This document shows, one piece after another, positions 1-7,995 of a DNA stretch of 64,000 nucleotides. How positions within the stretch are numbered: position 1 is the stretch's first letter; every line of letters begins with the position of its first letter. The translations under genes were made by a program, and so were the position numbers. The notes beneath the pieces are model-generated. The model saw only the letters and a list, made by a program, of their open reading frames with translations. It had not been told where the DNA came from and searched no databases. Source of the stretch: CAVQBC01 sp963848415 (lineage in GTDB: Bacteria; Actinomycetota; Thermoleophilia; Solirubrobacterales; Solirubrobacteraceae); the NCBI GenBank assembly GCA_963848415.1, contig CAWKDN010000001.1, positions 682,001-746,000 on the forward strand, read 5' to 3'.

Positions 1-1
1 G

Positions 2-118
2 GCCGGGCTCAAGCGCGCGGTGCTCGGCGCCTACGGGCTCGTCCGGCTCACCGGCCGCGCCGATGAGTACCTCGGGCTCGCCCACGGCCTGCTGGAGCCT
101 GGAGCAGCGGATGCCTAG
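2..118 (+). CDS. C-terminal fragment of an unidentified protein
   Basis: The window opens inside this gene. Thirty-eight codons are visible before a TAG stop, and the fragment is rich in Ala, Leu and Gly. No motif is recognisable, so no function is proposed. Its stop overlaps the stop of the convergent small gene on the other strand inside a CTAG palindrome at 115-118. The reading frame is supported by GC-rich third positions and by the tidy convergent end. Confidence 0.5.
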   Translation, partial: AGLKRAVLGAYGLVRLTGRADEYLGLAHGLLEPGAADA

Positions 119-360
119 TCACTGTCCGGGTCGCGCTCGATCCCTTCGCTGAACCGGCGCTCCACCCGCTTGTCCGGCGTGTCGGGCAGTTCCTCCTGGC
201 CCTCGCTGAAGCGACCGGGCTCCTGGTCGTGCTCGGACTCCTCGTCGTCGATGCCGCGGGCGTAGTCGGGCTCGCGCCGCTCGCCGGGTGGATCCGGCTC
301 GCGGTCGTACCCGGTGGCGAACCCCTTGTCGGGCTTCTTCTGCTCGTCGGGCTCTGGCAT
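115..360 (-). CDS. small acidic hydrophilic protein with RFSEG repeats
   Basis: This 81-residue protein is extremely rich in Asp, Glu, Pro and Arg and has no hydrophobic segment, so it is probably cytosolic and disordered. The C-terminal half contains the segment RFSEG twice, about 20 residues apart, each followed by acidic residues. Short proteins with this RFSEG pattern recur in high-GC actinobacteria and have no known role that I can name. It lies just downstream of the glycerol facilitator on the same strand, 36 bases away, so it may be co-transcribed. A GGAGGG ribosome site precedes the ATG. Confidence 0.6.
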   Translation of the reverse strand: MPEPDEQKKPDKGFATGYDREPDPPGERREPDYARGIDDEESEHDQEPGRFSEGQEELPDTPDKRVERRFSEGIERDPDSD

Positions 361-396
361 GGCGCACCCTCCTTTCGCTTGCTCGAGGTCTACCCG

Positions 397-1113
397 TCAG
401 CCGGGGAAGAACGCCTCGAAGGCCAGCGCCGCGATGCCCGCGCCGATCAGCGGTCCGACGACGGGGACCCACGCGTAGCCCCAGTCCGAGCCGCCCTTGC
501 CGGCGATCGGCAGGATCGCGTGCATGATCCGCGGGCCGAGGTCGCGGGCGGGATTGATGGCGTAGCCGGTCGGACCGCCGAGCGACAGCCCGATCCCGAG
601 CACGAGCAGGCCGACCAGCAATCCGCCCAGGCCGGTCGCCGCGGTCGCCTCGTCGGCGAAGAAGGCGAGGATCCCGAAGACCAGCACGAAGGTGCCGATC
701 GCCTCGGTCATGACGTTGGCGACGGGGTTGCGGATCGCCGGCGCGGTGCTGAAGGTCGCCAGCTTGAGCCCTGGGTCCTCGGTCCGCCCCCAGTGGTTCA
801 GGTAGGCCAGCCAGACGAGCGTGGCGCCGATGAAGGCGCCGACGAACTCCCCGGCGAGGTACTCGGGGACGTCGCCCCACGGGGTGTTGCCGACGATGGC
901 GAAGCCGAACGTGACCGCCGGGTTGAGGTGCGCGCCGCTGAACTGCCCGACGGCCAGCGCGCCGACCATCACCGCCATGCCCCAGCCGAAGGTGATGACG
1001 ATCCAGCCGGCGTTCTCGGCCTTGGAGAGGTTGAGTAGGACAGCGGCCACGACGCCGTTGCCCAGGAGGATCAGGAGCGCTGTCCCGATGACCTCCGCGC
1101 CGAAGATGCTCAC
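397..1113 (-). CDS. glpF: glycerol facilitator / aquaglyceroporin (MIP family)
   Basis: Integral membrane channel of 238 residues, the usual MIP length, with six hydrophobic helices and the two half-helix signature motifs NPA at residues 64-66 and NPARD at 187-191. The Asp following the second NPAR is the family marker for glycerol-conducting channels, as opposed to strict water channels, so passive uptake of glycerol or a similar polyol is the likely role. The start is the GTG at 1113 because AGGAGG lies 8 bases upstream; upstream in-frame codons do not look like protein. A kinase and two glycerol-phosphate dehydrogenases lie 35 kb away but are not linked in an operon. Confidence 0.88.
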   Translation of the reverse strand: MSIFGAEVIGTALLILLGNGVVAAVLLNLSKAENAGWIVITFGWGMAVMVGALAVGQFSGAHLNPAVTFGFAIVGNTPWGDVPEYLAGEFVGAFIGATLVWLAYLNHWGRTEDPGLKLATFSTAPAIRNPVANVMTEAIGTFVLVFGILAFFADEATAATGLGGLLVGLLVLGIGLSLGGPTGYAINPARDLGPRIMHAILPIAGKGGSDWGYAWVPVVGPLIGAGIAALAFEAFFPG

Positions 1114-1175
1114 GAGATCCGACCTCCTTCGATGAGGGGTGGGGCTAGGACCGGTGGTCCAGTCGGTGAGCTTCG

Positions 1176-1754
1176 TCAGCCGGCCGCGATCTCCTCCAGC
1201 GCGCGCGGGATCCGCCGCGCGTCGGCGAGCAGCGTGTCGCGGATGTCGCGCGTGCGCAGCGCGGCCGCGGGGTGGTGCAGGGGATAGATCGCCCGCCCGC
1301 GGCCGGTCAGCAGCCGCCCGTGCACGAGCGAGATCTTCTCCCTGGGCGCGAAGTGCGTCAGCGCGTGGCGGCCGAGCGTCACGACCAGCCGTGGCTGGAC
1401 GAGCGCGAGCTGGGCCTCCAGCCACGGCAGCGAGTGCGCGACCTCCGCCCGCCGCGGGTCGCGGTTGCCGGGCGGGCGAGCCTTGAGCACGTTGGTGATG
1501 AAGACCGCGGCGCGCTCGAGCCCGGCGGCCTCCAGCGCGACGTCCAGCAGCCCGCCGGCGCGGCCGACGAACGGCCGGCCCTCACGATCCTCGCTGGCCC
1601 CGGGCGCCTCGCCGACGAGCATGACCTCCGCCGCGCCGTCGCCCTCGCCGGGCACGAAGCGCGTGCAGGTCTCACACGGCTCGAAGCCGCACGGGAGGTG
1701 GCCTTCGATGGCCTCGGCGACGGCCTCGAGCGTGGCGAACGGGCTCGCCTCCAT
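1176..1754 (-). CDS. family 4 uracil-DNA glycosylase-like protein with altered cluster cysteines
   Basis: This 192-residue protein has the family 4 uracil-DNA glycosylase signatures: the water-activating GEAPGASEDREGRPFVG segment from residue 48, TNVLKARPPGNR around 88-98, and HPAAALR at 161-167. Family members normally bind a 4Fe-4S cluster with four Cys. Here Cys27 and Cys30 match the first pair, but the third position (K-C-R-P-P) is Ala92 and the fourth (before the P-W-L motif) is Ser108; an extra Cys22 is present. The enzyme would remove uracil from DNA, but whether it holds a cluster is doubtful. It is divergent from the secreted propeller gene and upstream of glpF on the same strand. 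Confidence 0.8.
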   Translation of the reverse strand: MEASPFATLEAVAEAIEGHLPCGFEPCETCTRFVPGEGDGAAEVMLVGEAPGASEDREGRPFVGRAGGLLDVALEAAGLERAAVFITNVLKARPPGNRDPRRAEVAHSLPWLEAQLALVQPRLVVTLGRHALTHFAPREKISLVHGRLLTGRGRAIYPLHHPAAALRTRDIRDTLLADARRIPRALEEIAAG

Positions 1755-1835
1755 CGCCAGGCGCTACCCCGTCCGGACGCGCCCGGAAACAGTCGACGGG
1801 GTGCGTTCAAGCGAGCGGGCGGGTATCCGGTCGTC

Positions 1836-2768
1836 ATGCCCCTCGTGCGCCTCATCACGCTTCTCGCCCTCGTCCTGGCCGCCGCCGCAGCCGTCGCTCC
1901 GGTCGCCTCGGCGCAGCCCGCCGCCCGCTTCCCGGAGACCATCCCCCTGCCCGCCGGCTGGCAGCCGGAGGGCATCGCCAAGGGTCGCGGGACGACGCTC
2001 TACGCGGGCTCGCTGGCCAACGGCGCCGTCTGGGCGGGTGACGCGCGAACCGGCCAGGGCCGTGTACTGGTGCCGGGGGTGACCGGGCGCGCCGCCGCCG
2101 GGCTGAAGTACGACCGCCGCTCCGAGCGGCTGTTCGTCTCGGGCGGCAGGACGGGGCAGGCGTTCGTCTACGACGCCCGCTCCGGCGCCCAGCTCGCCGG
2201 CTTCACGTTCGCGGCGGCGGGCGCGGGCTTCGTCAACGACGTCACGCTGACCCGCCGGGCCGCGTACTTCACGGACTCGCTGCAGCGCCAGCTCTACGTG
2301 CTGGGCTACGGGCGCCGCGGTCGCCTGCGCGCCCCGCGCACGCTCCCGCTCACCGGCGACCTCGTGCTGGTCCCGCCGCCGGGGCTGAACGCCAACGGCA
2401 TCGCGGCCACGCCCGACGGGCGCACGCTGATCCTCGTGCAGACCGCGACGGGCAAGCTCTTCACCGCCGACGCCCGCACCGGCGTCACGCGCGAGATCGA
2501 CCTCGGCGGGGCCACGCTGCCCAACGGCGACGGCCTGCTGCTCAAGGGCCGCACGCTCTACGTCGTGCAGAACCGGCTGAACAAGATCGCCGTCGTGCGG
2601 CTCGCCGGCGACCTCGGATCCGGCCGCGTGACGGGTGAGCTGACCGATCCCGCCTTCGACGTCCCGACGACGATCACGGCGCTGCGCGGCCGGCTCTACG
2701 CGGTCAACGCCCGCTTCGGAACGCCGCCGACGCCGACGACGCCGTACGACATCGTCAAGGTCGGCTAA
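1836..2768 (+). CDS. secreted SMP-30/NHL-type beta-propeller protein
   Basis: A 310-residue protein beginning with a clear signal peptide (basic start, long Leu/Ala core, Ala-x-Ala cleavage near residue 28), so it is exported. The mature part consists of repeated blades with patterns such as P-E-G-I, Y-A-G-S-L, N-G-D-G and L-Y-V-V, as in the SMP-30/gluconolactonase and NHL propeller superfamily. Substrate cannot be deduced; a lactonase or a ligand-binding propeller are both possible. The ATG at 1836 was chosen because it starts the signal peptide. The stop overlaps the stop of the convergent response regulator by 3 bases. Confidence 0.72.
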   Translation: MPLVRLITLLALVLAAAAAVAPVASAQPAARFPETIPLPAGWQPEGIAKGRGTTLYAGSLANGAVWAGDARTGQGRVLVPGVTGRAAAGLKYDRRSERLFVSGGRTGQAFVYDARSGAQLAGFTFAAAGAGFVNDVTLTRRAAYFTDSLQRQLYVLGYGRRGRLRAPRTLPLTGDLVLVPPPGLNANGIAATPDGRTLILVQTATGKLFTADARTGVTREIDLGGATLPNGDGLLLKGRTLYVVQNRLNKIAVVRLAGDLGSGRVTGELTDPAFDVPTTITALRGRLYAVNARFGTPPTPTTPYDIVKVG

Positions 2769-3412
2769 TCGACCAGCCGGCGCTCGGCCGCCCAGCGGCT
2801 GAGCTCGTGCCGGTTGGAGAGCTGGAGCTTGCGCAGGACCGCGGAGACGTGCGCCTCGACGGTCTTGGCGGAGATCCCCAGCCGCAACGCGATCTCCTTG
2901 TACATGTAACCGCGCGCGATGTGGCGCAGGACCTCCTTCTCGCGCGTGGTCAGCTGGTCGAGCTCCGGGTCGATCCCGGCCGGCACCGCGCCGGCGAGCC
3001 CGGCGAAGGCGTCGAGCACGAAGCCGGCCAGCCGCGGCGAGAAGACCGCGTCACCGTCGGCCACGCGCTGCACGGCGTCGGCGAGCTCCGGCCCGGAGAT
3101 CGTCTTGGTCACGTAGCCGCGGGCGCCGGCGCGGATGATCGTGATCACGTCCTCGGGGGCGTCGGAGACCGACAGCGCCAGGAAGCGCTGGGCGGGGCGC
3201 TCGCGGGTGACGGCGCGGATGACCTCCGCCCCGCCGCCGCCGGGCATCTGCACGTCGAGCAGCACGACGTCGGGCTCGGCGGAGACGATCAGCGGCACGG
3301 CGGCCTCGACGGACGGCGCGTCGCCCAGGACGCGCACGAGGCCGTCGAGCTCGGCCTTCACGCCGGCGCGGAAGAGCTGATGGTCGTCGACGATGACCAC
3401 GGTCGGGGTCAT
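2765..3412 (-). CDS. NarL/LuxR-family response regulator
   Basis: A 215-residue two-domain regulator. The receiver domain begins T-V-V-I-V-D-D-H and has the phospho-acceptor Asp53 in L-L-D-V-Q-M-P and the conserved Lys in Y-V-T-K. A LuxR-type helix-turn-helix occupies roughly residues 145-210, with T-x-R-E-K-E-V-L and an S-x-K-T-V-E-A-H-V recognition region. It is the last gene of the PspC operon, and its ATG overlaps the stop of the histidine kinase by 4 bases, so the two are a cognate pair. By analogy with LiaRS and PspC-linked systems it probably activates envelope-stress genes, including this operon. Confidence 0.92.
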   Translation of the reverse strand: MTPTVVIVDDHQLFRAGVKAELDGLVRVLGDAPSVEAAVPLIVSAEPDVVLLDVQMPGGGGAEVIRAVTRERPAQRFLALSVSDAPEDVITIIRAGARGYVTKTISGPELADAVQRVADGDAVFSPRLAGFVLDAFAGLAGAVPAGIDPELDQLTTREKEVLRHIARGYMYKEIALRLGISAKTVEAHVSAVLRKLQLSNRHELSRWAAERRLVD

Positions 3413-4755
3413 CCGCGCGGCTCCATCGTCAGCTCGACCTCGGTGCCCCCGCCGGGCGCCGAGTGGATCTCCGCCCGGCCGCCGTGGCGGGCCATCCGCC
3501 CGACGATCGAGTCGCGCACGCCGCGGCGGTCCTCGGGCACGCCGGCCGGGTCGAAGCCCGGCCCGCGGTCGCGGACGAAGACCTGCAGGCGCCCGTCCTC
3601 GGCTTCGGCGTAGACCGACACCGGCGTGCCGGCGCGGCTGGCGAACTTGGCGGCGTTGACGACCGCCTCGCGCGTGGCGGCCACCAGCGCCTCGCCGCGG
3701 GCGTCGAGCGGGGCATCGCCGACGGCGACCACATCGACGGGCACGCCGTGGGTCTCCTCCACCTCGATCGCGGCGAGCTCCAGCGCGGCAGCGAGCCCGA
3801 GCGCCGCGCCGCCGGCCGCCGGCGGGCGCTGGTTGAGCCAGGCCCGCAGCTCGCGCTCCTGGCGGCGGGCGAGGTTGGCGACCTCGCGCGGGTCCTCGGC
3901 CCGGCGCTGCACGAGCGCGAGCGTCTGCAGCACGGAGTCGTGCAGGTGGGCGGCGACCTCGGCACGCTCCTGGGAGCGGATCCGCTCGGTCCGCTCGGCG
4001 GTGTAGCCGCGGACGAGCCGCAGCCACCACGGCGCGAGGATCACCGTCAGGGCGACGAGGACGACCACGACGGCGAGCAGCACGTCGCGCGCGGCCACCA
4101 GTGCGCCGTTGAGCCACAGGAAGGCGAGGCCGCCGGCCACGACGAGCGCCGCGCCGAGGCCGGTGCGCCCCGCGGGCAGCGGCCCGAACCGGGTCAGCAG
4201 GTCGGAGGCGATCGACGCCGGTGCCGACGCCGGCTCGGGCGGAGTCGGCGCGGCGGGGGCGACGGCCGGCGCGGCGGTTCGCACGGGGGCCGGCACCGGC
4301 GCGAGCGCCGGCGGCGCGACCGGCCCGGCGCTCGCCGGACGCTGGCTCTGACGCCAGATCAGGGCGGCCCCGCCGGCGATCAACAGCACCGGCCAGACCG
4401 CCGCGTCGGAGAACCAGATCCCCCACTCGCGCAACAGCAGCAGCGCGGCGAGCACCAGCAGCACGACACCGCTGGTCACCAGCCAGGTCTCGCGCTTCGG
4501 GGCCAGCCGCGCGACCGGCGGACGATCGGCGCCCTCGGCCGGGATCGCCGCCCAGGCGACGACGTAGACCACGAAGCCCGTGCCGCCGGCCGCGGCCGTG
4601 ACCACGAACAGGACCCGCAGCACGATCGGGTCGATGCCGAGCCGCCGTCCGAGCCCCGCGCAGACCCCGCCCAGCAGGCCGCGGCCCGGATCGCGCCGGA
4701 CGGGCGCAACCGGGGCCGCGGCGGGCTGGCCGGGCGTGACGCTCACGGCCGCCAT
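3409..4755 (-). CDS. PspC-domain sensor histidine kinase
   Basis: A 448-residue membrane kinase. The N-terminus (about residues 20-75) is a PspC domain with the G-L-L-G-G-V-C-A-G-L-G and G-I-D-P-x-x-L-R-V pattern and a hydrophobic helix; more membrane segments follow near 92-110, 118-134 and 200-245. The dimerisation/phospho-acceptor helix contains H-L-H-D-S-V-L-Q-T-L, with His272 as the probable phosphorylated residue (HisKA_3 type), followed by an ATPase domain with N-x-A-K-F-A and D-R-G-P-G-F-D. It should sense membrane stress through the PspC part and phosphorylate the response regulator encoded immediately downstream with a 4-base overlap. Confidence 0.92.
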   Translation of the reverse strand: MAAVSVTPGQPAAAPVAPVRRDPGRGLLGGVCAGLGRRLGIDPIVLRVLFVVTAAAGGTGFVVYVVAWAAIPAEGADRPPVARLAPKRETWLVTSGVVLLVLAALLLLREWGIWFSDAAVWPVLLIAGGAALIWRQSQRPASAGPVAPPALAPVPAPVRTAAPAVAPAAPTPPEPASAPASIASDLLTRFGPLPAGRTGLGAALVVAGGLAFLWLNGALVAARDVLLAVVVVLVALTVILAPWWLRLVRGYTAERTERIRSQERAEVAAHLHDSVLQTLALVQRRAEDPREVANLARRQERELRAWLNQRPPAAGGAALGLAAALELAAIEVEETHGVPVDVVAVGDAPLDARGEALVAATREAVVNAAKFASRAGTPVSVYAEAEDGRLQVFVRDRGPGFDPAGVPEDRRGVRDSIVGRMARHGGRAEIHSAPGGGTEVELTMEPRG

Positions 4756-4771
4756 GATCTCACCCGGCGTT

Positions 4772-4978
4772 TCAGCCGGAGTCGGGGTCGTCGTCGCGCG
4801 CGCCGGAGAGGCCGAGCCCGAGCAGGATGGCGCCCACCGTGGCGAACAGCACCGGCCACAGGTAGCCGAAGCGCAGGTCGATCACCTCGGTGCGGTCGAG
4901 CAGGAGCACGACCCCGAAGGCGGTGACGAACACGCCGGCCACCAGCGAGGCCGGGTCGAAGCCGCGCCGGGGCATCAC
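4772..4978 (-). CDS. small two-helix membrane protein (LiaF transmembrane-like)
   Basis: A 68-residue protein with two hydrophobic helices separated by L-R-F-G-Y-L-W-P-V, a pattern seen in the LiaF/DUF5668-type transmembrane region, where W-P is typical. It has a short acidic tail. Its ATG overlaps the stop of the PspC/LiaF-like gene by 4 bases and it ends 16 bases before the kinase gene, so it is part of the same operon. It probably belongs to the membrane sensing complex; this is inferred from position and the W-P motif only. Confidence 0.75.
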   Translation of the reverse strand: MMPRRGFDPASLVAGVFVTAFGVVLLLDRTEVIDLRFGYLWPVLFATVGAILLGLGLSGARDDDPDSG

Positions 4979-6426
4979 GCCGTCTCCGTGCAGGCGCGGT
5001 TGTCGCCGGCGTCGTCGCCGAGGCTCGGGCCACGGTCGCCGCCAAGGTCACGGTCGCCGGGTCCGCGGTCGACGTCGTCGCGGTCGAAGGCGACTTCGCG
5101 ATGGCGGACCTCGATGGCGCCGAGATCGACGTCGGCGTCGAGCACGAGCCGCGGGGCGCCGGCCGTCGAGACCGGGCGCTCCTCCCAGTCGATGTCGAAG
5201 CCGCCGTTCTCGCGGTCGAGCACCTGGGCGTAGCCGGCGCCCACGTCGACCGTCGAGGCGACGCAGACGCCCTCGGGCACGTAGACGAGCGCGTGGCCCG
5301 CGCCCATGCTGACCCGCAGCGGGGTGTCGCCGGCGGGCAGGCGCACGCCACGCAGGTCGACGACCAGCTCGCCGGCGCCGAGCCGGTACTCGCCCGGCAG
5401 GTCGCCGACGGCCGCGGGCCGGTACTCGCGCTCGCCGGTGCCGCCCTCGATCGAGAGGCCGGAGGCGGCGACGAAGCCCAGCGGCGCGACGAGCACGAGC
5501 GCCGGGATGATCAGCCAGCGCGCACCGCCGAAGAACGCACCACCCACCAGGCCGAGGCCGGCGGCGATCGCCGCGACGGCGATGAGGACGCCGCCGCCGA
5601 GCGCCGCGCCGGTCGCCACCGCGACGGCGCCGCCGGCGGCGAGGGCGAGGATGAGGAGGGCGAGCGCGAGACGGGCGAGGGTCCGCGCGGCGCTGTCGGA
5701 CGATCCGGCGCCACGGACGAGCAGGACGACGATCCCGGCCAGGATCGCCAGGGGCAGGAGTCCGGGCGCGAGGAAGAAGAGGCCAGGACCGAGAAACGAG
5801 AGGGCGGCGACCACCAGCACGCCGAAGCCGATGTACCGGAGCACGCGGTTGGAGCCCTCGCGATCGGCGCCGGCCTGGTCGGGCGGGACGAACAGCAGCG
5901 CGGCGAGGTAGGCGAGCGCACCCGCGCCGCCGACCAAGGTCAGCACGACGAAGACGATGCGAAAGACGATCGGGTCGATGCCGAAGTAGCGACCGAGGCC
6001 GCCGGCGACGCCGCCGAGGACGCGGTCGGAGCCCGAGCGGGTCAGCCGGCGCGGGGCGCCGGGATCGTGGCCGGGGTCCTGGCCGGGAGCGTGGCCGGGG
6101 TCCTGACCGGGTTCGGGATCCGGTACCGCGGCGGCCACCGCCGGCCGCTCGGGACCGTCACCGAGGCCGGCCGCGGCCGGCGCGGGCTCGGTGGGCGGGT
6201 CGCCCGGGTCGGCCGGCGCCTCGGACGGGGCCGGCTCGGTCGGCGCCTCACCCGGGTCGGGCGCGGGGTCGGACGGAGCCGGCTCGGTGGGCGCCTCAGA
6301 CGCGGCGGGCTCCGCCGGCGCGTCCTGCTCGCCGGCCGGCGCCGGCTCGGTCGGGCGCTCGTGGTGGGGCGCCTGCTCCGCCTCGTCGCCGGGGCGGGGG
6401 GTGTCGGGGTCGTCAGGCTCGGGCAC
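4975..6426 (-). CDS. PspC domain protein with LiaF-like C-terminal domain
   Basis: A 483-residue protein. The first about 130 residues are a low-complexity tail with many repeats of P-T-E-P-A-P; next comes a PspC domain (about 133-185) with S-D-R-V-L-G-G-V-A-G-G-L-G-R-Y and G-I-D-P-I-V-F-R, then several hydrophobic segments, and finally a hydrophilic beta-rich region resembling the LiaF/cell-wall-active antibiotic response domain (G-A-G-E-L-V-V-D-L, S-M-G-A-G-H-A-L-V-Y-V-P). LiaF-type proteins hold their kinase inactive until envelope damage. As the first gene of a four-gene operon with a PspC kinase and a regulator, it probably plays that role. AGGAGA precedes the ATG. Confidence 0.85.
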   Translation of the reverse strand: MPEPDDPDTPRPGDEAEQAPHHERPTEPAPAGEQDAPAEPAASEAPTEPAPSDPAPDPGEAPTEPAPSEAPADPGDPPTEPAPAAAGLGDGPERPAVAAAVPDPEPGQDPGHAPGQDPGHDPGAPRRLTRSGSDRVLGGVAGGLGRYFGIDPIVFRIVFVVLTLVGGAGALAYLAALLFVPPDQAGADREGSNRVLRYIGFGVLVVAALSFLGPGLFFLAPGLLPLAILAGIVVLLVRGAGSSDSAARTLARLALALLILALAAGGAVAVATGAALGGGVLIAVAAIAAGLGLVGGAFFGGARWLIIPALVLVAPLGFVAASGLSIEGGTGEREYRPAAVGDLPGEYRLGAGELVVDLRGVRLPAGDTPLRVSMGAGHALVYVPEGVCVASTVDVGAGYAQVLDRENGGFDIDWEERPVSTAGAPRLVLDADVDLGAIEVRHREVAFDRDDVDRGPGDRDLGGDRGPSLGDDAGDNRACTETA

Positions 6427-6552
6427 GGGCTCTCCTGGGGAGGATCGTCGGGGTGCGATCCAGCCTGCCGGTCGGGCGGCACCGTGCCAATCCGGAATGA
6501 CCCCGAGACCGACCCTCGGTCGACCCCCGGGCCGCCGCGGCCCGCCCGCGGG

Positions 6553-7281
6553 TCAGCTCAGGGACGGACCGCGCAGGACCGAGCGCCCGGAGTGGCCCGG
6601 GTTGCCGTTCGCCGGCTGCAGCGAGACGTCGAAGTAGCGGTAGCGCGCGGGGTCGACCGGCAGCGGCAGGTCCATCTCGGCCTTGCCGTCAGCGCCGACG
6701 CGGAAGGACCCGAGCGCGACCAGCTGCTGGTCGTCGCCGAGCAGCCACAGCTCGTAGAACTGCCGGCGGTCGGTGGCCCGCAGGCCGCTCAGGTCGACGG
6801 CGACCGTGGGCTCGCCGTCGTCGCGGACGACGATCCGGCCGCTGGCCGACGGGGAGCCCTCGCCGAACGGTGCGAGCGCGAGCTGCCGGCCGGCGGGCGG
6901 CGCCGGCTCGTCCTCCGGGCCGAGCAGCAGGCCGGCGCCGACGCCCGCGGCCAGCAGCGCCAGGGCGCACAGCGCGGCGACCGCCGGCCGCAGCGTCCAG
7001 GCCCGTCGCGCTCGCCGCGCCGGGCGCTCCGCGCCACGGCCGGCGTCGCGCACGGCCTCCTCGGCGCGGGCGTCGGCGGGCAACATGAGCGGCGGCGGGT
7101 CGGCGGCGTCCCACGCCTCGGCGGGCAGCGCGCCCAGCCCGTGCACGACCGGCCGCAGACCGTCGACCTCCTCGCGCAGGGCGCCGTCGTCGGCCAGCTC
7201 GCGCTCGAAGGCGGAGCGCTCCTCGGCGCCGAGCTCGTCGAGCAGGTAGGCCACCGCGTCCTCGCGCCGGGAGCCTCTCAT
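6553..7281 (-). CDS. RskA-family anti-sigma factor
   Basis: A 242-residue membrane anti-sigma factor. Residues 1-50 form a helical sigma-binding segment (Y-L-L-D-E-L-G-A-E-E-R-S-A-F-E) without the zinc-binding H-x3-C-x2-C motif. A single transmembrane helix lies near 100-120, followed by a periplasmic RskA domain (E-L-W-L-L at about 178, S-x-E/Q-P-A-N-G near the end). RskA-type proteins release their sigma factor after regulated proteolysis. Its ATG overlaps the stop of the sigma gene by 4 bases, so the two are translationally coupled. Confidence 0.88.
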   Translation of the reverse strand: MRGSRREDAVAYLLDELGAEERSAFERELADDGALREEVDGLRPVVHGLGALPAEAWDAADPPPLMLPADARAEEAVRDAGRGAERPARRARRAWTLRPAVAALCALALLAAGVGAGLLLGPEDEPAPPAGRQLALAPFGEGSPSASGRIVVRDDGEPTVAVDLSGLRATDRRQFYELWLLGDDQQLVALGSFRVGADGKAEMDLPLPVDPARYRYFDVSLQPANGNPGHSGRSVLRGPSLS

Positions 7282-7904
7282 CGCTCCGCCTCCAGCGCCT
7301 CGCGCAGCCGTTGCAGACCGGTGACCATGCGCATCTTCACGGTGCCCAGGGGGATGCCGGTGTCCTTGGCGATCTCCCGCTGACTGCGGCCGTCGTAGAA
7401 GCGCCGGCGCAGCAGGTCGGCCTCCTCCGCCGGCAGCCCGCGGAGCAGGTCGGCCATGTGCCAGTGCTCGACCAGCGCGTCGAGGCGGCTGTCGAGCGAG
7501 CTCTCAGAGCTCTCGAGCAGCGCGACGGCGCCCGTGGGGTCGCGCGGCTCGGGGATCCGCCGGCGCAGCTGGTCGATCGCGCGGCTGCGGGCGATGGTCA
7601 TGATCCAGGTCAGCAGCCCGGCACGCTCGGGGTCGTAGTCGGCGGCGCGCTGCCATACCTCGAGGTAGAGCTGCTGCTGGACGTCCTCCGCGCTCGCGTG
7701 GTCACCCAGCGTGTGCAGCAGGAAGCCGAAGGTCGTGCGGCCGTGGCGCTCGTAGACGTCGCGCAGGGCGTCGGGGTCGCGCCGCTGCAGGCGCGCGGCA
7801 AGGCGGGCTTCTTCACGACTCGGGCGGACGCCTGGCGAGCTCACGAACGTCCGTAGGTTGACGGATTCGAGAGCCGGGCGACGCGGAAGGGCGGGGGCGA
7901 CCAT
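7278..7904 (-). CDS. ECF sigma factor (SigK-like), partner of the RskA-like protein
   Basis: A 208-residue ECF sigma factor. Region 2 spans about 30-100 (D-P-D-A-L-R-D-V-Y-E-R-H; A-E-D-V-Q-Q-Q-L-Y-L-E-V-W; A-R-S-R-A-I-D-Q-L-R) and region 4 about 140-200 (L-P-A-E-E-A-D-L-L-R-R-R-F; G-x-S-Q-R-E-I-A; P-L-G-T-V-K-M-R). It directs RNA polymerase to a small regulon and is held by the RskA-like protein encoded immediately downstream. The first about 28 residues are not conserved-looking, so an internal start is possible, but a GGGAG site supports the ATG at 7904. Confidence 0.92.
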   Translation of the reverse strand: MVAPALPRRPALESVNLRTFVSSPGVRPSREEARLAARLQRRDPDALRDVYERHGRTTFGFLLHTLGDHASAEDVQQQLYLEVWQRAADYDPERAGLLTWIMTIARSRAIDQLRRRIPEPRDPTGAVALLESSESSLDSRLDALVEHWHMADLLRGLPAEEADLLRRRFYDGRSQREIAKDTGIPLGTVKMRMVTGLQRLREALEAER

Positions 7905-7916
7905 CTCCCAGCTTCC

Positions 7917-7943
7917 TACGCACCGGCCGGGTCCAGCGGTTGC
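7917..7943 (-). promoter_or_regulatory. possible ECF-type autoregulatory promoter
   Basis: Upstream of the sigma gene, read on the minus strand, GCAACC (7943-7938) is followed after 17 bases by CGTA (7920-7917). This resembles the A-A-C / C-G-T bipartite pattern of ECF promoters. The predicted transcript would start only a few bases before the ATG, which weakens the call. Confidence 0.3.
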
Positions 7944-7995
7944 ATCCCGGCGCCCGCAAGCCAGGATCGCCCGGTCGCGTTCCTACACTCGAGAC

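Noticed and set aside
119..880. Long minus-strand open frame of 253 codons across the glycerol facilitator
   Set aside because: It is very rich in Arg and Ala, has no motif, and overlaps the clear aquaglyceroporin in another frame.
5101..7383. 760-codon plus-strand open frame opposite the PspC and anti-sigma genes
   Set aside because: It is an antisense shadow of GC-rich coding DNA; composition is dominated by Arg, Gly, Asp and His, and every part is explained by recognised minus-strand genes.
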